DNA from: Burkholderiaceae bacterium
GTDB lineage: Bacteria; Pseudomonadota; Gammaproteobacteria; Burkholderiales; Burkholderiaceae
DNA length: 22,030 nt
Assembly: GCA_947380285.1 (NCBI GenBank)
Contig: CANCQD010000029.1
Coordinates: 1 to 22,030, forward strand
Direction of reading: 5' to 3'
The notes under the pieces were generated by a model. The model worked only from the letters and a program-made list of their open reading frames with translations, was not told where the DNA came from and did not search any database. Positions 15,003 through 22,030 of this stretch are shown here, in pieces; within the stretch, counting starts at the first letter, position 1, and the number at the start of each line of letters is the position of its first letter. The translations under genes were made by a program, and so were the position numbers.

Positions 15003-17155
15003 TTTGATGAATGCACCAAATGATTTGGCGGCCGCCTTCCCTGCATAGCAGAAATAAAGGTATTGCGAAGAAAATATAGAGCTGAATCAATCAGACCGGG
15101 ATTTTGAATTGTTTCAACGCGATAAAAAGATGGACATAAAACAGCGGCATGAGCAACTTCACCGCAATTTCCACAACCTATGCAACTACTATTTACAGTA
15201 GTCACTGGGTCGACTCTTAAAGGATCGGGATTCTCTTTGATGGTTAGGGAGGGGCATCCAGACAACCTAATGCAGGAGTGATCTCCCGAGCACGTATCCT
15301 CATCAACGCCAAATTTGGTCTTTACAACCCTTTTACCTAATTTCAATTTCTGGGCAATTAAAGGTTTGATGCGGCGCTGCTTCGCTAAAGCGCATTCCCC
15401 ATCTGCAATGATGACTCTCAGACCCTTTGAGTCATCCTTGACGGCTCGTTTGAGAGCCTTAATCATTTTCCCCACCTTGTAGGATGGAATAGTTTCAATC
15501 CAATTAACGCCAACTCCACGCAAAGCAGACTCGATGTTCATATCAACTGGCTGATCCTTGAAATTCACTCCACTAGAGGGAATATTTTGATGTCCTGTTG
15601 CTGATGCATATCCATTTTTAAGCAAAACTAAAATGCCGTTTCCCTTATTGAATACATAGCTAGCAACACCGGCAGTCAAACTGCTATGCCAAAACCCTCC
15701 ATCACCACCAATACTAATGACCGGCCTCTCCATCAAAGGAGAAAGTCCAGCAGATGAAGCCAAGCCCATCCCATAGCCCAATATCGTATTGCCCGCAAAG
15801 AATGGTTCAAGAGTTGCAAAGCTATGGCAGCCAATATCGGCGCTAATGTGCAAGGGGCCAATTTCTTCTTGCAGCAACTTTAATGCAGAAAATACTGGCC
15901 TTTCTGGACATCCGGTACAAAAAGTGGGATAACGGGGAGGAACCGGTTTGCCCAATAATTCAGCGGCCTGCTTCTTAATGGATTCAATATATTCAATCGA
16001 CTCAAGTGGCTTGGTATCGTTGCTACCCTGAATATGATCTGCGGAAAACTTACCAATTCCTTGAAGCATGACCAGCCCAATATATTCCCCAGCCAATGGG
16101 AAATAATTCTTACCGCCGATACTAGCGCTAAGTTTGAAGTCGTGACAAAAAGCCTTGATTGCCTGCTCAAGAAATGCTGGTTGCCCTTCTTCAATAACCA
16201 ATATATTCTTTTTATCCCTGCAGAATTCATGGACCTCATCAGGCACCAAGGGATAAGTAACGTTCAAAATGTAGAGAGGAATTTTAGAGACTCCAGTTTT
16301 ATCAACCAGGCCAAGCGCCTCTAATGCTCTAATGGTCCCGTTATACAAGCCACCTTGCACAACAATGCCAACACCTTCTAATTCTCCAGCGAAGACTTCA
16401 TTAAGCCCTCTCTCTTGGATGTACCTAATAGCCTCAGGCCATCTAACATCAATCTTTAACCTTTCCTGCACATAAGTTGCCGGCGGGAGACTTATTTTAT
16501 CGGGCTCAAATAGGGAGGATTGTAATTTATTAACTGTTGATATTTTCGGCCTAATATTGGCTTTAGCTTTAAAACTACCAGTCATATGACACGCACGAAT
16601 TCTAAGCTCAAGCAGTACTGGCGTATTGCTCGCCTCAGATAAACCAAAGGCTTCCTCGACCATATTCACAATGTGTTCAAGATTCGGACGCGGATCTAGC
16701 AACCACATCTGGGATTTCATGGCAAAGGCATGACTGCGCTCTTGAATAATGCTTGAGCCCTCTCCATAATCCTCGCCAATGACAATGACTGCACCACCAG
16801 CGACACCAGCAGAAGCTAGGTTTGAGAGAGCATCTGACGCAACATTGGTACCAACAATAGATTTAAAGGTGATAGCGCCACGTATTGGATAGTTAATTGA
16901 AGCGCTTAACATTGCCGCTGCACTAGCTTCATTTGCGCAGTTTTCTACATGAACTCCTAAATCAGATAGATATTCACCAGCATCAGAAAGCACATCTATC
17001 AAATGGGAGACTGGAGCGCCTTCGTACCCACCTACATAAGAAACGCCGGATTGCAGAAGCGCCTTGGTAACGGCCAGAATCCCTTCTCCTTCGAAAGTAT
17101 CCCCATCGCCTAATTTAAGTTGAGCAACCTCTTTTTTGAACGAACGTTCCGCCAA
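14999..17155 (-). CDS. iorA: Indolepyruvate/arylpyruvate:ferredoxin oxidoreductase alpha subunit
   Basis: A 718-residue thiamine diphosphate and iron-sulfur enzyme, first gene of the operon. The N-terminal half holds the pyrimidine-binding domain and the domain II region. Residues 409-419 (YPTFCTGCPER) and the GDGGFW (484-489) to KNGY (513-516) stretch form the thiamine diphosphate site. The C-terminus carries Cys622/628/634 (TCSGDHSCIRLSGCP) and a regular Cys658/661/664/674 ferredoxin-like motif. The first group therefore has three cysteines in an unusual spacing; this appears to be the norm for proteobacterial IorA. The start codon is TTG (17153-17155), supported by AAGGAAG at 17160-17166; no ATG occurs in frame until residue 82. 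It catalyses CoA-dependent oxidative decarboxylation of aromatic 2-oxo acids from amino acid transamination. Electrons go to a ferredoxin not encoded in this window. Confidence 0.9.
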   Translation of the reverse strand: MAERSFKKEVAQLKLGDGDTFEGEGILAVTKALLQSGVSYVGGYEGAPVSHLIDVLSDAGEYLSDLGVHVENCANEASAAAMLSASINYPIRGAITFKSIVGTNVASDALSNLASAGVAGGAVIVIGEDYGEGSSIIQERSHAFAMKSQMWLLDPRPNLEHIVNMVEEAFGLSEASNTPVLLELRIRACHMTGSFKAKANIRPKISTVNKLQSSLFEPDKISLPPATYVQERLKIDVRWPEAIRYIQERGLNEVFAGELEGVGIVVQGGLYNGTIRALEALGLVDKTGVSKIPLYILNVTYPLVPDEVHEFCRDKKNILVIEEGQPAFLEQAIKAFCHDFKLSASIGGKNYFPLAGEYIGLVMLQGIGKFSADHIQGSNDTKPLESIEYIESIKKQAAELLGKPVPPRYPTFCTGCPERPVFSALKLLQEEIGPLHISADIGCHSFATLEPFFAGNTILGYGMGLASSAGLSPLMERPVISIGGDGGFWHSSLTAGVASYVFNKGNGILVLLKNGYASATGHQNIPSSGVNFKDQPVDMNIESALRGVGVNWIETIPSYKVGKMIKALKRAVKDDSKGLRVIIADGECALAKQRRIKPLIAQKLKLGKRVVKTKFGVDEDTCSGDHSCIRLSGCPSLTIKENPDPLRVDPVTTVNSSCIGCGNCGEVAHAAVLCPSFYRVETIQNPGLIDSALYFLRNTFISAMQGRRPPNHLVHSSK

Positions 17156-17279
17156 GTGTCTTCCTTAATTTTGTTATCTACAGATTAACCATATGGATTG
17201 GTTTTTTTAAAGAATAGACACATATTAATAATCTATCAATACTATAATTGGTATATGTAATATAGATATAGTTGATAAT
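17156..17279. promoter_or_regulatory. Divergent control region between iorA operon and LysR gene, with nested inverted repeats
   Basis: This 124-base, strongly AT-rich spacer contains several inverted pairs around one centre: ATAC (17239-17242) with GTAT (17251-17254), ATCTAT (17231-17236) with ATAGAT (17262-17267), and TATCAA (17234-17239) with TTGATA (17272-17277). ATAC-N8-GTAT is one base longer than the classic LysR-type T-N11-A box. A perfect TATAAT (17243-17248) on the plus strand may be the -10 for the LysR gene, though no good -35 is seen. LysR regulators typically bind such divergent regions and control both genes; that is inferred here. Confidence 0.6.
17211..17239 (-). promoter_or_regulatory. 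Predicted sigma70-type promoter of the iorA operon
   Basis: On the minus strand TTGATA (complement of 17234-17239; five of six bases of the -35 consensus) is followed after exactly 17 bases by TATTCT (complement of 17211-17216; four of six of the -10 consensus). Transcription would start near 17204, leaving a leader of about 48 bases with AAGGAAG before the TTG start. The -35 overlaps the inverted repeats, which fits control by the divergent LysR protein. Confidence 0.5.
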
Positions 17280-18212
17280 ATGCATAAAGTGACTCAAGCC
17301 AATCCCATGAAAAGATTAGACCTAAATTTAGTTAGAATTTATGTGTCGATATACGAAGCCAAGTCCGTATCCAAAGCCGCAGCAATGCTGTCAATGACTC
17401 AGCCTTCCGTAAGTTATGGCTTAGCGCGCCTTCGAAACGTCTTTAAGGACAGTCTATTTGAGCGTAAGGGGCGCGGGGTTACCCCTACTAAGCGTGCCGA
17501 GGAGCTTTATACCCAGTTTCGCCATGCGCTTAATACGATTGATGAAGCCCTGGAAGATATTGATCGATTTGATCCAATGACAACTCGTCGAGTTTTTAGG
17601 GTCGCGATGTCAGACGTCGGGTCTATTTGCCTAACCCCTTCGCTTTTGGCTAAATTTCATATTGCAGCGCCAGAGTCCACTCTTGAGATCGTTCAAGTAA
17701 AAATGGATGATCTGATGGATGAATTAGCGTCTGGTCATATTGATGTTGCCGTTGGGAATCTACCAATCAATCATTCGTCGGCCAGGAGCGAACTGCTCTT
17801 TAAGGAGCGATATGTTTGTGTTGTCTCCAACAATCACCCCAGAATTAAGAAAAAAATTAGCGCCGAACAATTCATTAAAGAATGGCATATCGATGTCGTC
17901 TCCCCCTTCTCATTGCACCACCAGGTGGATAGAAGATTTCGGGAAATCGGAATCAATAGAAAAGTAGCTTTAAGGGTTCAGCATTATGGGACTCTGCCAA
18001 CCATACTTCCTAAATACGAGTACATAGTGACAGTTCCTTCAGCATTAGGAAAAGCATTTGAGAAACTTGCTGATGTAAAAAGTCTTGAGTTGCCAACATC
18101 CACTCAACACTTTGACATCAGGGCTGTATGGCACTCTAAACAACAATCATCAGTAAGCAATAGTTGGTTTAGAAACCTTGTTATTGAAACACTTGGATCG
18201 CTATATCATTAA
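17280..18212 (+). CDS. LysR-family transcriptional regulator
   Basis: A 310-residue LysR-type regulator. Residues about 12-70 form the winged helix-turn-helix (LDLNLVRIYVSIYEAKSVSKAAAMLSMTQPSVSYGLARLR, then LFERKGRGVTPTKRAEEL). Residues about 98-300 form the periplasmic-binding-protein-like effector domain with the FRVAMSDVG strand typical of the NodD/SyrM/LinR-like subgroup, which often senses aromatic compounds. It is divergent from iorA and separated by 124 bases holding inverted repeats, so it is the best candidate regulator of the 11-gene operon, probably responding to a pathway substrate or intermediate (inference). The start is uncertain: neither the ATG at 17280 nor the in-frame ATG at 17307, which begins the family-typical MKRLDLNL, has a clear ribosome binding site. 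Confidence 0.9.
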   Translation: MHKVTQANPMKRLDLNLVRIYVSIYEAKSVSKAAAMLSMTQPSVSYGLARLRNVFKDSLFERKGRGVTPTKRAEELYTQFRHALNTIDEALEDIDRFDPMTTRRVFRVAMSDVGSICLTPSLLAKFHIAAPESTLEIVQVKMDDLMDELASGHIDVAVGNLPINHSSARSELLFKERYVCVVSNNHPRIKKKISAEQFIKEWHIDVVSPFSLHHQVDRRFREIGINRKVALRVQHYGTLPTILPKYEYIVTVPSALGKAFEKLADVKSLELPTSTQHFDIRAVWHSKQQSSVSNSWFRNLVIETLGSLYH

Positions 18213-18235
18213 GAACCCAAGTGAAAGGTAGATTC

Positions 18236-18263
18236 TTTTTTACTCAAGTGAAGTGAGTAAAAA
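18236..18263. repeat. AT-rich palindrome after the LysR gene
   Basis: TTTTACTCA-type left arm (ending at 18246) and TGAGTAAAA-type right arm (starting at 18254) form a 10-base perfect stem with a 7-base loop, about 24 bases after the LysR stop. The thymines lie before the stem and the adenines after it on both strands, the reverse of a normal terminator. It may still stabilise the 3' end of the LysR mRNA; no function is shown. Confidence 0.5.
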
Positions 18264-18399
18264 GCATTGACCATACAGATCTTATCCTCATAACTTAAGC
18301 TACTCTGCATATGTCACTATCTTTCGTCCTACTGCATAGTATGACTTCACGCCATCAGCAATGCATATGGATCCTGAAAATTAATACCAATCAACTAGC

Positions 18400-18422
18400 A
18401 AAAAACCCTGATCTCTCAGGGC
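18400..18422 (-). terminator. Rho-independent terminator of the aceE-aceF-lpdA operon
   Basis: On the minus strand, about 29 bases after the lpdA stop, CCCTGA pairs perfectly with TCAGGG around a GAGA loop and is followed by six thymines (complement of 18400-18405). It is preceded by adenines (AAAG). This is a textbook intrinsic terminator for the leftward pyruvate dehydrogenase operon and would also insulate it from the LysR gene. Confidence 0.85.
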
Positions 18423-18450
18423 TTTAGCGCGGTAAAAGTTAAATAAAGAC

Positions 18451-20244
18451 TTATCTTTTCTTAACTGGTGGTAAATCAGTGCAGTGGCCATGCGCTGCTT
18501 CAGCTGCAAGACCTACTGACTCGCCGAGCGTTGGATGCGGATGAATCGTTTTACCGATATCCACTGCATCTGCACCCATTTCAATTGCTAAGCAAACCTC
18601 GCCAATCAGATCACCCGCATGAGTGCCCACAATGCCGCCGCCAATAATGCGATGTGTGCTGGCATCAAACAGGAGTTTGGTGAAACCTTCATCGCGCCCA
18701 TTAGCGATAGCACGTCCACTAGCAGCCCATGGGAACAAACCTTTTTCATAGGCAATCCCTTGTGCCTTACATTGCTCTTCAGTTAAACCAGCCCAAGCTA
18801 CCTCTGGGTCAGTGTAAGCAACAGAAGGAATTTGCTTGGCGTCAAAATAAGACTTTTGACCAGCAGCCGCTTCTGCTGCGACGTGCCCTTCATGAACCGC
18901 TTTATGAGCCAACATCGGTTGACCAACAAGATCGCCAATCGCGAAGATATTGGGAACGTTGGTCCGCATCTGTTTATCTACTGGAATAAATCCACGCTCG
19001 TCTACTTGCACGCCTGCAGCCACTGCATCGATCTTCTTACCGTTAGGCGTGCGCCCTACCGCTACTAAAACTAAATCGTAGGTCTGTGGTTCAGTTGGAG
19101 CATTCTCGCCCTCAAAGCTCACCTGAATACCATCAGGCTTGACTTCGGCTTTAGATGCACGAGTCTTGAGCATCACTTTTTCAAAACGTCCGGCATTGAA
19201 TTTTTCCCAGACCTTTTCCAGGTCACGATCTGCGCCGGCCATGAGACCATCTAACATCTCGGCTATATCAATGCGTGAGCCAAGCGTGCTGTAAACGGTG
19301 GCCATCTCTAAACCAATAATGCCGCCGCCAATGACTAGCATGCGCTTTGGAATACTCGTTAACTTCAGAGCGCCAGTGCTATCCACAATCCGCGGATCTT
19401 CTGGCAAGAATGGCAATTTCACGGGCTGACTGCCGGCGGCAATAATCGCCTTCTGAAAACGAATCACTTCTTTGGAACCCGTGAGATCTTGTCCATCACC
19501 ACTAGTCAGTTGAACTTCAACGTGGTTAGCATCTAAAAAATGTCCTAGGCCACGAACGACTTTGACCTTGCGAGCCTTAGCCATACCAGCTAAGCCACCA
19601 GTTAACTTGGCAATGACAGATTCTTTGTAGCCACGCAATTGATCGATTTCAATTTTGGGCGCGCCAAAGGTGATCCCATGCTTTGCCATTGTCTTGACTT
19701 CATCCATGACAGATGTGGTGTGCAACAAAGCTTTTGATGGAATACAGCCGACGTTTAAGCAAACACCACCCAAAGTGGCATAGCGTTCCACCAATACAGT
19801 GTTCATACCCAAGTCAGCACTGCGAAACGCTGCGCTATAACCACCAGGGCCAGCACCTAGAACTAACATCTCGCATTCGTGATCTACCTTACCAGTGTAT
19901 TGACCGGTAACTGGAATGGGAAGCGGCGGAGGAGTAAGTGCAGTTACTGCAATTGGAGCTGGAGTTGGTACCGCAGAAGTCGCAGGCTTTGGAGGTGCCC
20001 CTGCGCCACTAACTTCAATCTCAGCAATGACACTGCCTTTGGCAACCTTGTCACCGATCTTTACAGAAATAGCAGTCACTGTTCCAGCTGCATCAGCAGG
20101 AACTTCCATGGTGGCTTTATCAGATTCAAGAACCAATAAAGGCTGCTCTTTTTCAATGACATCACCAACCTTAATCAGCACCTCAATCACAGGCACATCT
20201 GCGTAATCACCAATATCTGGTACAAGGATCATCTGTTTTGACAT
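18451..20244 (-). CDS. lpdA: Dihydrolipoyl dehydrogenase (E3) with N-terminal lipoyl domain
   Basis: A 597-residue E3 of the pyruvate dehydrogenase complex. Residues 1-80 are a lipoyl domain with the modified lysine at 43 (LESDKATMEVP), followed by an Ala/Pro-rich linker (about 80-115). The flavoprotein begins with the FAD-binding GAGPGGYSAA (130-139). The redox disulfide is Cys162/Cys167 (GGVCLNVGCIPSK), the NAD-binding site shows VIGGGIIGLE, and the active-site base is in HPHPTLGES near the C-terminus. It reoxidises dihydrolipoyl groups on E2 and makes NADH. The extra lipoyl domain is typical of E3 in Neisseria and Burkholderiales pyruvate dehydrogenases. AAGGAGG (20249-20255) is an ideal ribosome binding site that overlaps the aceF stop codon, implying coupled translation. 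It is the last gene of its operon. Confidence 0.96.
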   Translation of the reverse strand: MSKQMILVPDIGDYADVPVIEVLIKVGDVIEKEQPLLVLESDKATMEVPADAAGTVTAISVKIGDKVAKGSVIAEIEVSGAGAPPKPATSAVPTPAPIAVTALTPPPLPIPVTGQYTGKVDHECEMLVLGAGPGGYSAAFRSADLGMNTVLVERYATLGGVCLNVGCIPSKALLHTTSVMDEVKTMAKHGITFGAPKIEIDQLRGYKESVIAKLTGGLAGMAKARKVKVVRGLGHFLDANHVEVQLTSGDGQDLTGSKEVIRFQKAIIAAGSQPVKLPFLPEDPRIVDSTGALKLTSIPKRMLVIGGGIIGLEMATVYSTLGSRIDIAEMLDGLMAGADRDLEKVWEKFNAGRFEKVMLKTRASKAEVKPDGIQVSFEGENAPTEPQTYDLVLVAVGRTPNGKKIDAVAAGVQVDERGFIPVDKQMRTNVPNIFAIGDLVGQPMLAHKAVHEGHVAAEAAAGQKSYFDAKQIPSVAYTDPEVAWAGLTEEQCKAQGIAYEKGLFPWAASGRAIANGRDEGFTKLLFDASTHRIIGGGIVGTHAGDLIGEVCLAIEMGADAVDIGKTIHPHPTLGESVGLAAEAAHGHCTDLPPVKKR

Positions 20245-20253
20245 AGATCCTCC

Positions 20254-21549
20254 TTATAGAATTGCGCGACGGAAGTCGGACAAGAGTTGCGCAACATGGA
20301 CATTGAAGCGAGTAGCGAGCGCACCATCAATCACACGGTGATCAGCAGTCAAAGACAATGGGCAGATCAAGCGTGGCACGAATTGCTTGCCATCCCAAAC
20401 TGGCTTCATAGCGGCTTTGCTAACACCTAAGATGGCTACCTCTGGAGCATTCACGATCGGCGAGAAGTAAGTGCCACCAATGCCGCCCAATGAAGAAATG
20501 GTGAAGCTTGCACCTTGCATTTGATCAGGCTTAAGTTTGCCTTCACGTGCCAGTGCAGCTAGGTCAGAAGTTTCTTTGACAATTTCAAAGATGCCTTTTT
20601 TATCGACATCCTTAATGACAGGAACAACCAAACCAGTTGGCGTGTCGGCAGCAAAGCCAATATTAAAATATTTCTTGATAACCAAGTCATCGCCATCGAG
20701 CGAGCTATTGAACTCAGGATATTTTTTCAGTGCAGCAACGGCGGCCTTCATGATGAACGCCAACATCGTGATCTTGATGCCACTCTTCTCATTTTCTTTA
20801 TTGGTGAGAACGCGGAAAGCTTCTAAATCAGTAATATCTGCGTCTTCGTGATACGTCACCGCCGGAATCATGACCCAGTTGCGACCTAAATTGGCAGCAG
20901 TCAGTTTCTTAATCCGATTGAGCGGTTGGCGCTCGATCTCACCAAACTTAGCAAAATCCACTTTTGGCCAAGGAATTAAATTCAAGCCGCCTAAGCTTCC
21001 GCCAGATGCAGCGCCAGTATTACCGCCACCACTCATCGCAGCTTTAACATATGCCTGAACGTCATCTTGAGTAATGCGGCCTTTTGGACCAGTTCCCTTG
21101 ACTTGAGAAACTGTTACGCCAAGCTCGCGCGCAAACTTGCGTACTGATGGGCTTGCATGATTAACGGTGTCATCTGCTGGAGGAGGTGTGTTGCTTACTG
21201 GTGGTGGAGGCGGAGCCAATTTCATCGGAGGCTCTACAGCTGGGGCTTTGGCTTGAGGGGCGGCGGCTACTAGAGCTGGTGCTTCTGCAGGAGCGGTAGC
21301 AGATGAAGCGCCCTCTTCCAACATGATCACTACCGAACCTTCGGAAAGTGAATCACCAATCTTGACCTTTACTTCTTTAACCACACCAGAGTGACTCGAA
21401 GGCACGTCCATCGTAGCCTTGTCAGACTCCAACACGACGATAGACTGTTCTTTTTCAACGGTATCACCAACCTTAACCAAGACTTCGATCACAGGCACAT
21501 CTTTGTAATCCCCAATATCGGGGACTTTAATTTCTATTATTTGGCTCAT
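20254..21549 (-). CDS. aceF: Dihydrolipoyllysine-residue acetyltransferase (E2) of pyruvate dehydrogenase
   Basis: A 431-residue E2. One lipoyl domain occupies residues 1-80 with Lys44 in ESDKATMDVP. It is followed by an Ala/Pro linker with a proline run (113-117), a peripheral subunit-binding domain at about 131-168 (HASPSVRKFARELGV to RITQDDVQAYV), a Gly/Ser linker, and the catalytic domain from about 195. The catalytic motif is DHRVIDG with His404 and Asp408. It transfers the acetyl group from lipoamide to CoA and forms the core of the complex. Having one lipoyl domain makes it shorter than the three-domain E. coli enzyme. It lies 13 bases after the aceE stop with AAGAGA ahead of its ATG, and 9 bases before lpdA. 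Confidence 0.96.
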   Translation of the reverse strand: MSQIIEIKVPDIGDYKDVPVIEVLVKVGDTVEKEQSIVVLESDKATMDVPSSHSGVVKEVKVKIGDSLSEGSVVIMLEEGASSATAPAEAPALVAAAPQAKAPAVEPPMKLAPPPPPVSNTPPPADDTVNHASPSVRKFARELGVTVSQVKGTGPKGRITQDDVQAYVKAAMSGGGNTGAASGGSLGGLNLIPWPKVDFAKFGEIERQPLNRIKKLTAANLGRNWVMIPAVTYHEDADITDLEAFRVLTNKENEKSGIKITMLAFIMKAAVAALKKYPEFNSSLDGDDLVIKKYFNIGFAADTPTGLVVPVIKDVDKKGIFEIVKETSDLAALAREGKLKPDQMQGASFTISSLGGIGGTYFSPIVNAPEVAILGVSKAAMKPVWDGKQFVPRLICPLSLTADHRVIDGALATRFNVHVAQLLSDFRRAIL

Positions 21550-21562
21550 GTTCAGTCTCTTA

Positions 21563-22030
21563 TTAAACCGTCATTGGGTTAGGTTTAGTTGTATCGATGC
21601 CGTATTTCTTGATAGCTTCAGCTAGCTTTTGACGATCAAACTGTCCAGCGTCAGCTAAAGATCTCAAGGCAGTCAATACCACCCAGCGACGATCTACTTC
21701 GAAGAAGTCACGCAATTTCTCGCGAGTATCAGAGCGGCCAAAGCCATCCGTTCCTAGAACTTCATAACGACGACCCATGTGCTGAATAGCTGGACGAATT
21801 TGTTCTGCAAATAAACGAACATAGTCAGTGGCAGCAATCACAGGACCCGTTGTGTCTTTCAAGCATTTTTCTACATGCGACAAGACAGGTGCTGCGGCAG
21901 GATTGAGAAGATTGCTGCGATGAACCGCAGTCCAATCACGGCCTAGCTCTGTAAAGCTTGGGCAACCCCACAGATCAGAGGCAACGCCCCAATCTTGATG
22001 CAACATCTCTGCCGCTTCAATGACTTCACG
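21563..22030 (-). CDS. aceE: Pyruvate dehydrogenase E1 component (homodimeric type), C-terminal part, cut by window end
   Basis: The last 155 residues of the large homodimeric E1 are present; the reading frame stays open to base 22030 (REVIEAAEMLHQDWGVASDLWGCPSF), so the first 720 or so residues lie outside the window. The segment has the C-terminal domain features of AceE: ASDLWGCPSFTELGRDW, RSNLLNP, GPVIAATDYVRLFAEQIRP and LGTDGFGRSDTREKLRDFFEVDRRWV. The full enzyme decarboxylates pyruvate with thiamine diphosphate and acetylates the lipoyl group of AceF. The Met at 22004-22006 is internal and not a start. aceF follows after 13 bases. Confidence 0.95.
   Translation of the reverse strand, partial: REVIEAAEMLHQDWGVASDLWGCPSFTELGRDWTAVHRSNLLNPAAAPVLSHVEKCLKDTTGPVIAATDYVRLFAEQIRPAIQHMGRRYEVLGTDGFGRSDTREKLRDFFEVDRRWVVLTALRSLADAGQFDRQKLAEAIKKYGIDTTKPNPMTV

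Larger units (their letters stand above)
18213..18450. other. Convergent spacer between LysR gene and pyruvate dehydrogenase operon
   Basis: This 238-base gap separates the end of the LysR gene from the end of lpdA. It holds an AT-rich palindrome near the LysR end and a rho-independent terminator for the lpdA side, listed separately. Between them (about 18265-18398) I see no open reading frame, RNA gene or repeat. Confidence 0.6.

Noticed and set aside
15880..16239. 119-residue minus-strand frame inside iorA
   Set aside because: Out-of-frame overlap within a clearly coding thiamine-enzyme gene; sequence composition is not protein-like.
18236..18263. Rho-independent terminator for the LysR gene
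   Set aside because: The stem has thymines before and adenines after it on both strands, with no U-tract following the hairpin, so it does not fit an intrinsic terminator.
21563..22006. A stand-alone 147-residue gene starting at the Met at 22006
   Set aside because: The frame continues in conserved AceE sequence to the window end, so this Met is internal to a truncated aceE.
1..22030. CRISPR arrays, tRNA or rRNA genes, insertion sequences
   Set aside because: No regularly spaced repeats, cloverleaf-like segments, rRNA stretches, transposase-like frames or terminal repeats were seen.

Overview
The window is about 22 kb of a moderately AT-rich bacterial genome. The closing block is a pyruvate dehydrogenase operon (homodimeric-type E1, single-lipoyl E2, and an E3 that carries its own lipoyl domain). 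That arrangement, together with betaproteobacterial-looking proteins and low GC, suggests a Burkholderiales member such as Polynucleobacter. The genus is an inference from gene content and composition; I could not run a search.

Layout. Bases 1-668 (minus) hold most of an AraC-family regulator cut by the window edge. It diverges from a small DUF1330 gene (839-1153, plus). From 17155 down to 1170 on the minus strand runs one tightly packed array of 11 genes (about 16 kb). In transcription order these are: iorA, iorB (arylpyruvate/indolepyruvate:ferredoxin oxidoreductase); an acyl-CoA ligase; a Liv-type ABC importer (binding protein, LivH permease, a LivM-LivG fusion, LivF); a FlK-like hotdog thioesterase; a large molybdopterin oxidoreductase resembling phenylacetyl-CoA:acceptor oxidoreductase PadB; a fused iron-sulfur/membrane-anchor partner; and an EamA exporter. 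Many junctions are 4-base ATGA or TAATG overlaps, which supports one transcription unit. A LysR regulator (17280-18212, plus) diverges from iorA across a 124-base AT-rich region holding a good sigma70-like promoter for the operon and overlapping inverted repeats. After a short convergent spacer with a clear rho-independent terminator comes lpdA-aceF-aceE (minus), the last cut by the window end.

How the genes may work together (inference). The importer and/or ligase would supply an aryl or branched organic acid and its CoA ester. IorAB would oxidatively decarboxylate a 2-oxo acid to an acyl-CoA plus reduced ferredoxin. The PadB-like molybdoenzyme with its quinone-facing anchor would oxidise the acyl-CoA further (PadB-type chemistry: phenylacetyl-CoA to phenylglyoxylate). 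The thioesterase would recover CoA or remove dead-end thioesters, and the EamA protein could export a product. This set looks like a compact aromatic or 2-oxo acid catabolic module, best known from denitrifiers, in what may be an aerobic freshwater lineage. It is the most interesting content of the window. No aminotransferase, phenylglyoxylate dehydrogenase or benzoyl-CoA pathway gene lies in the window, so the end of the pathway is open.
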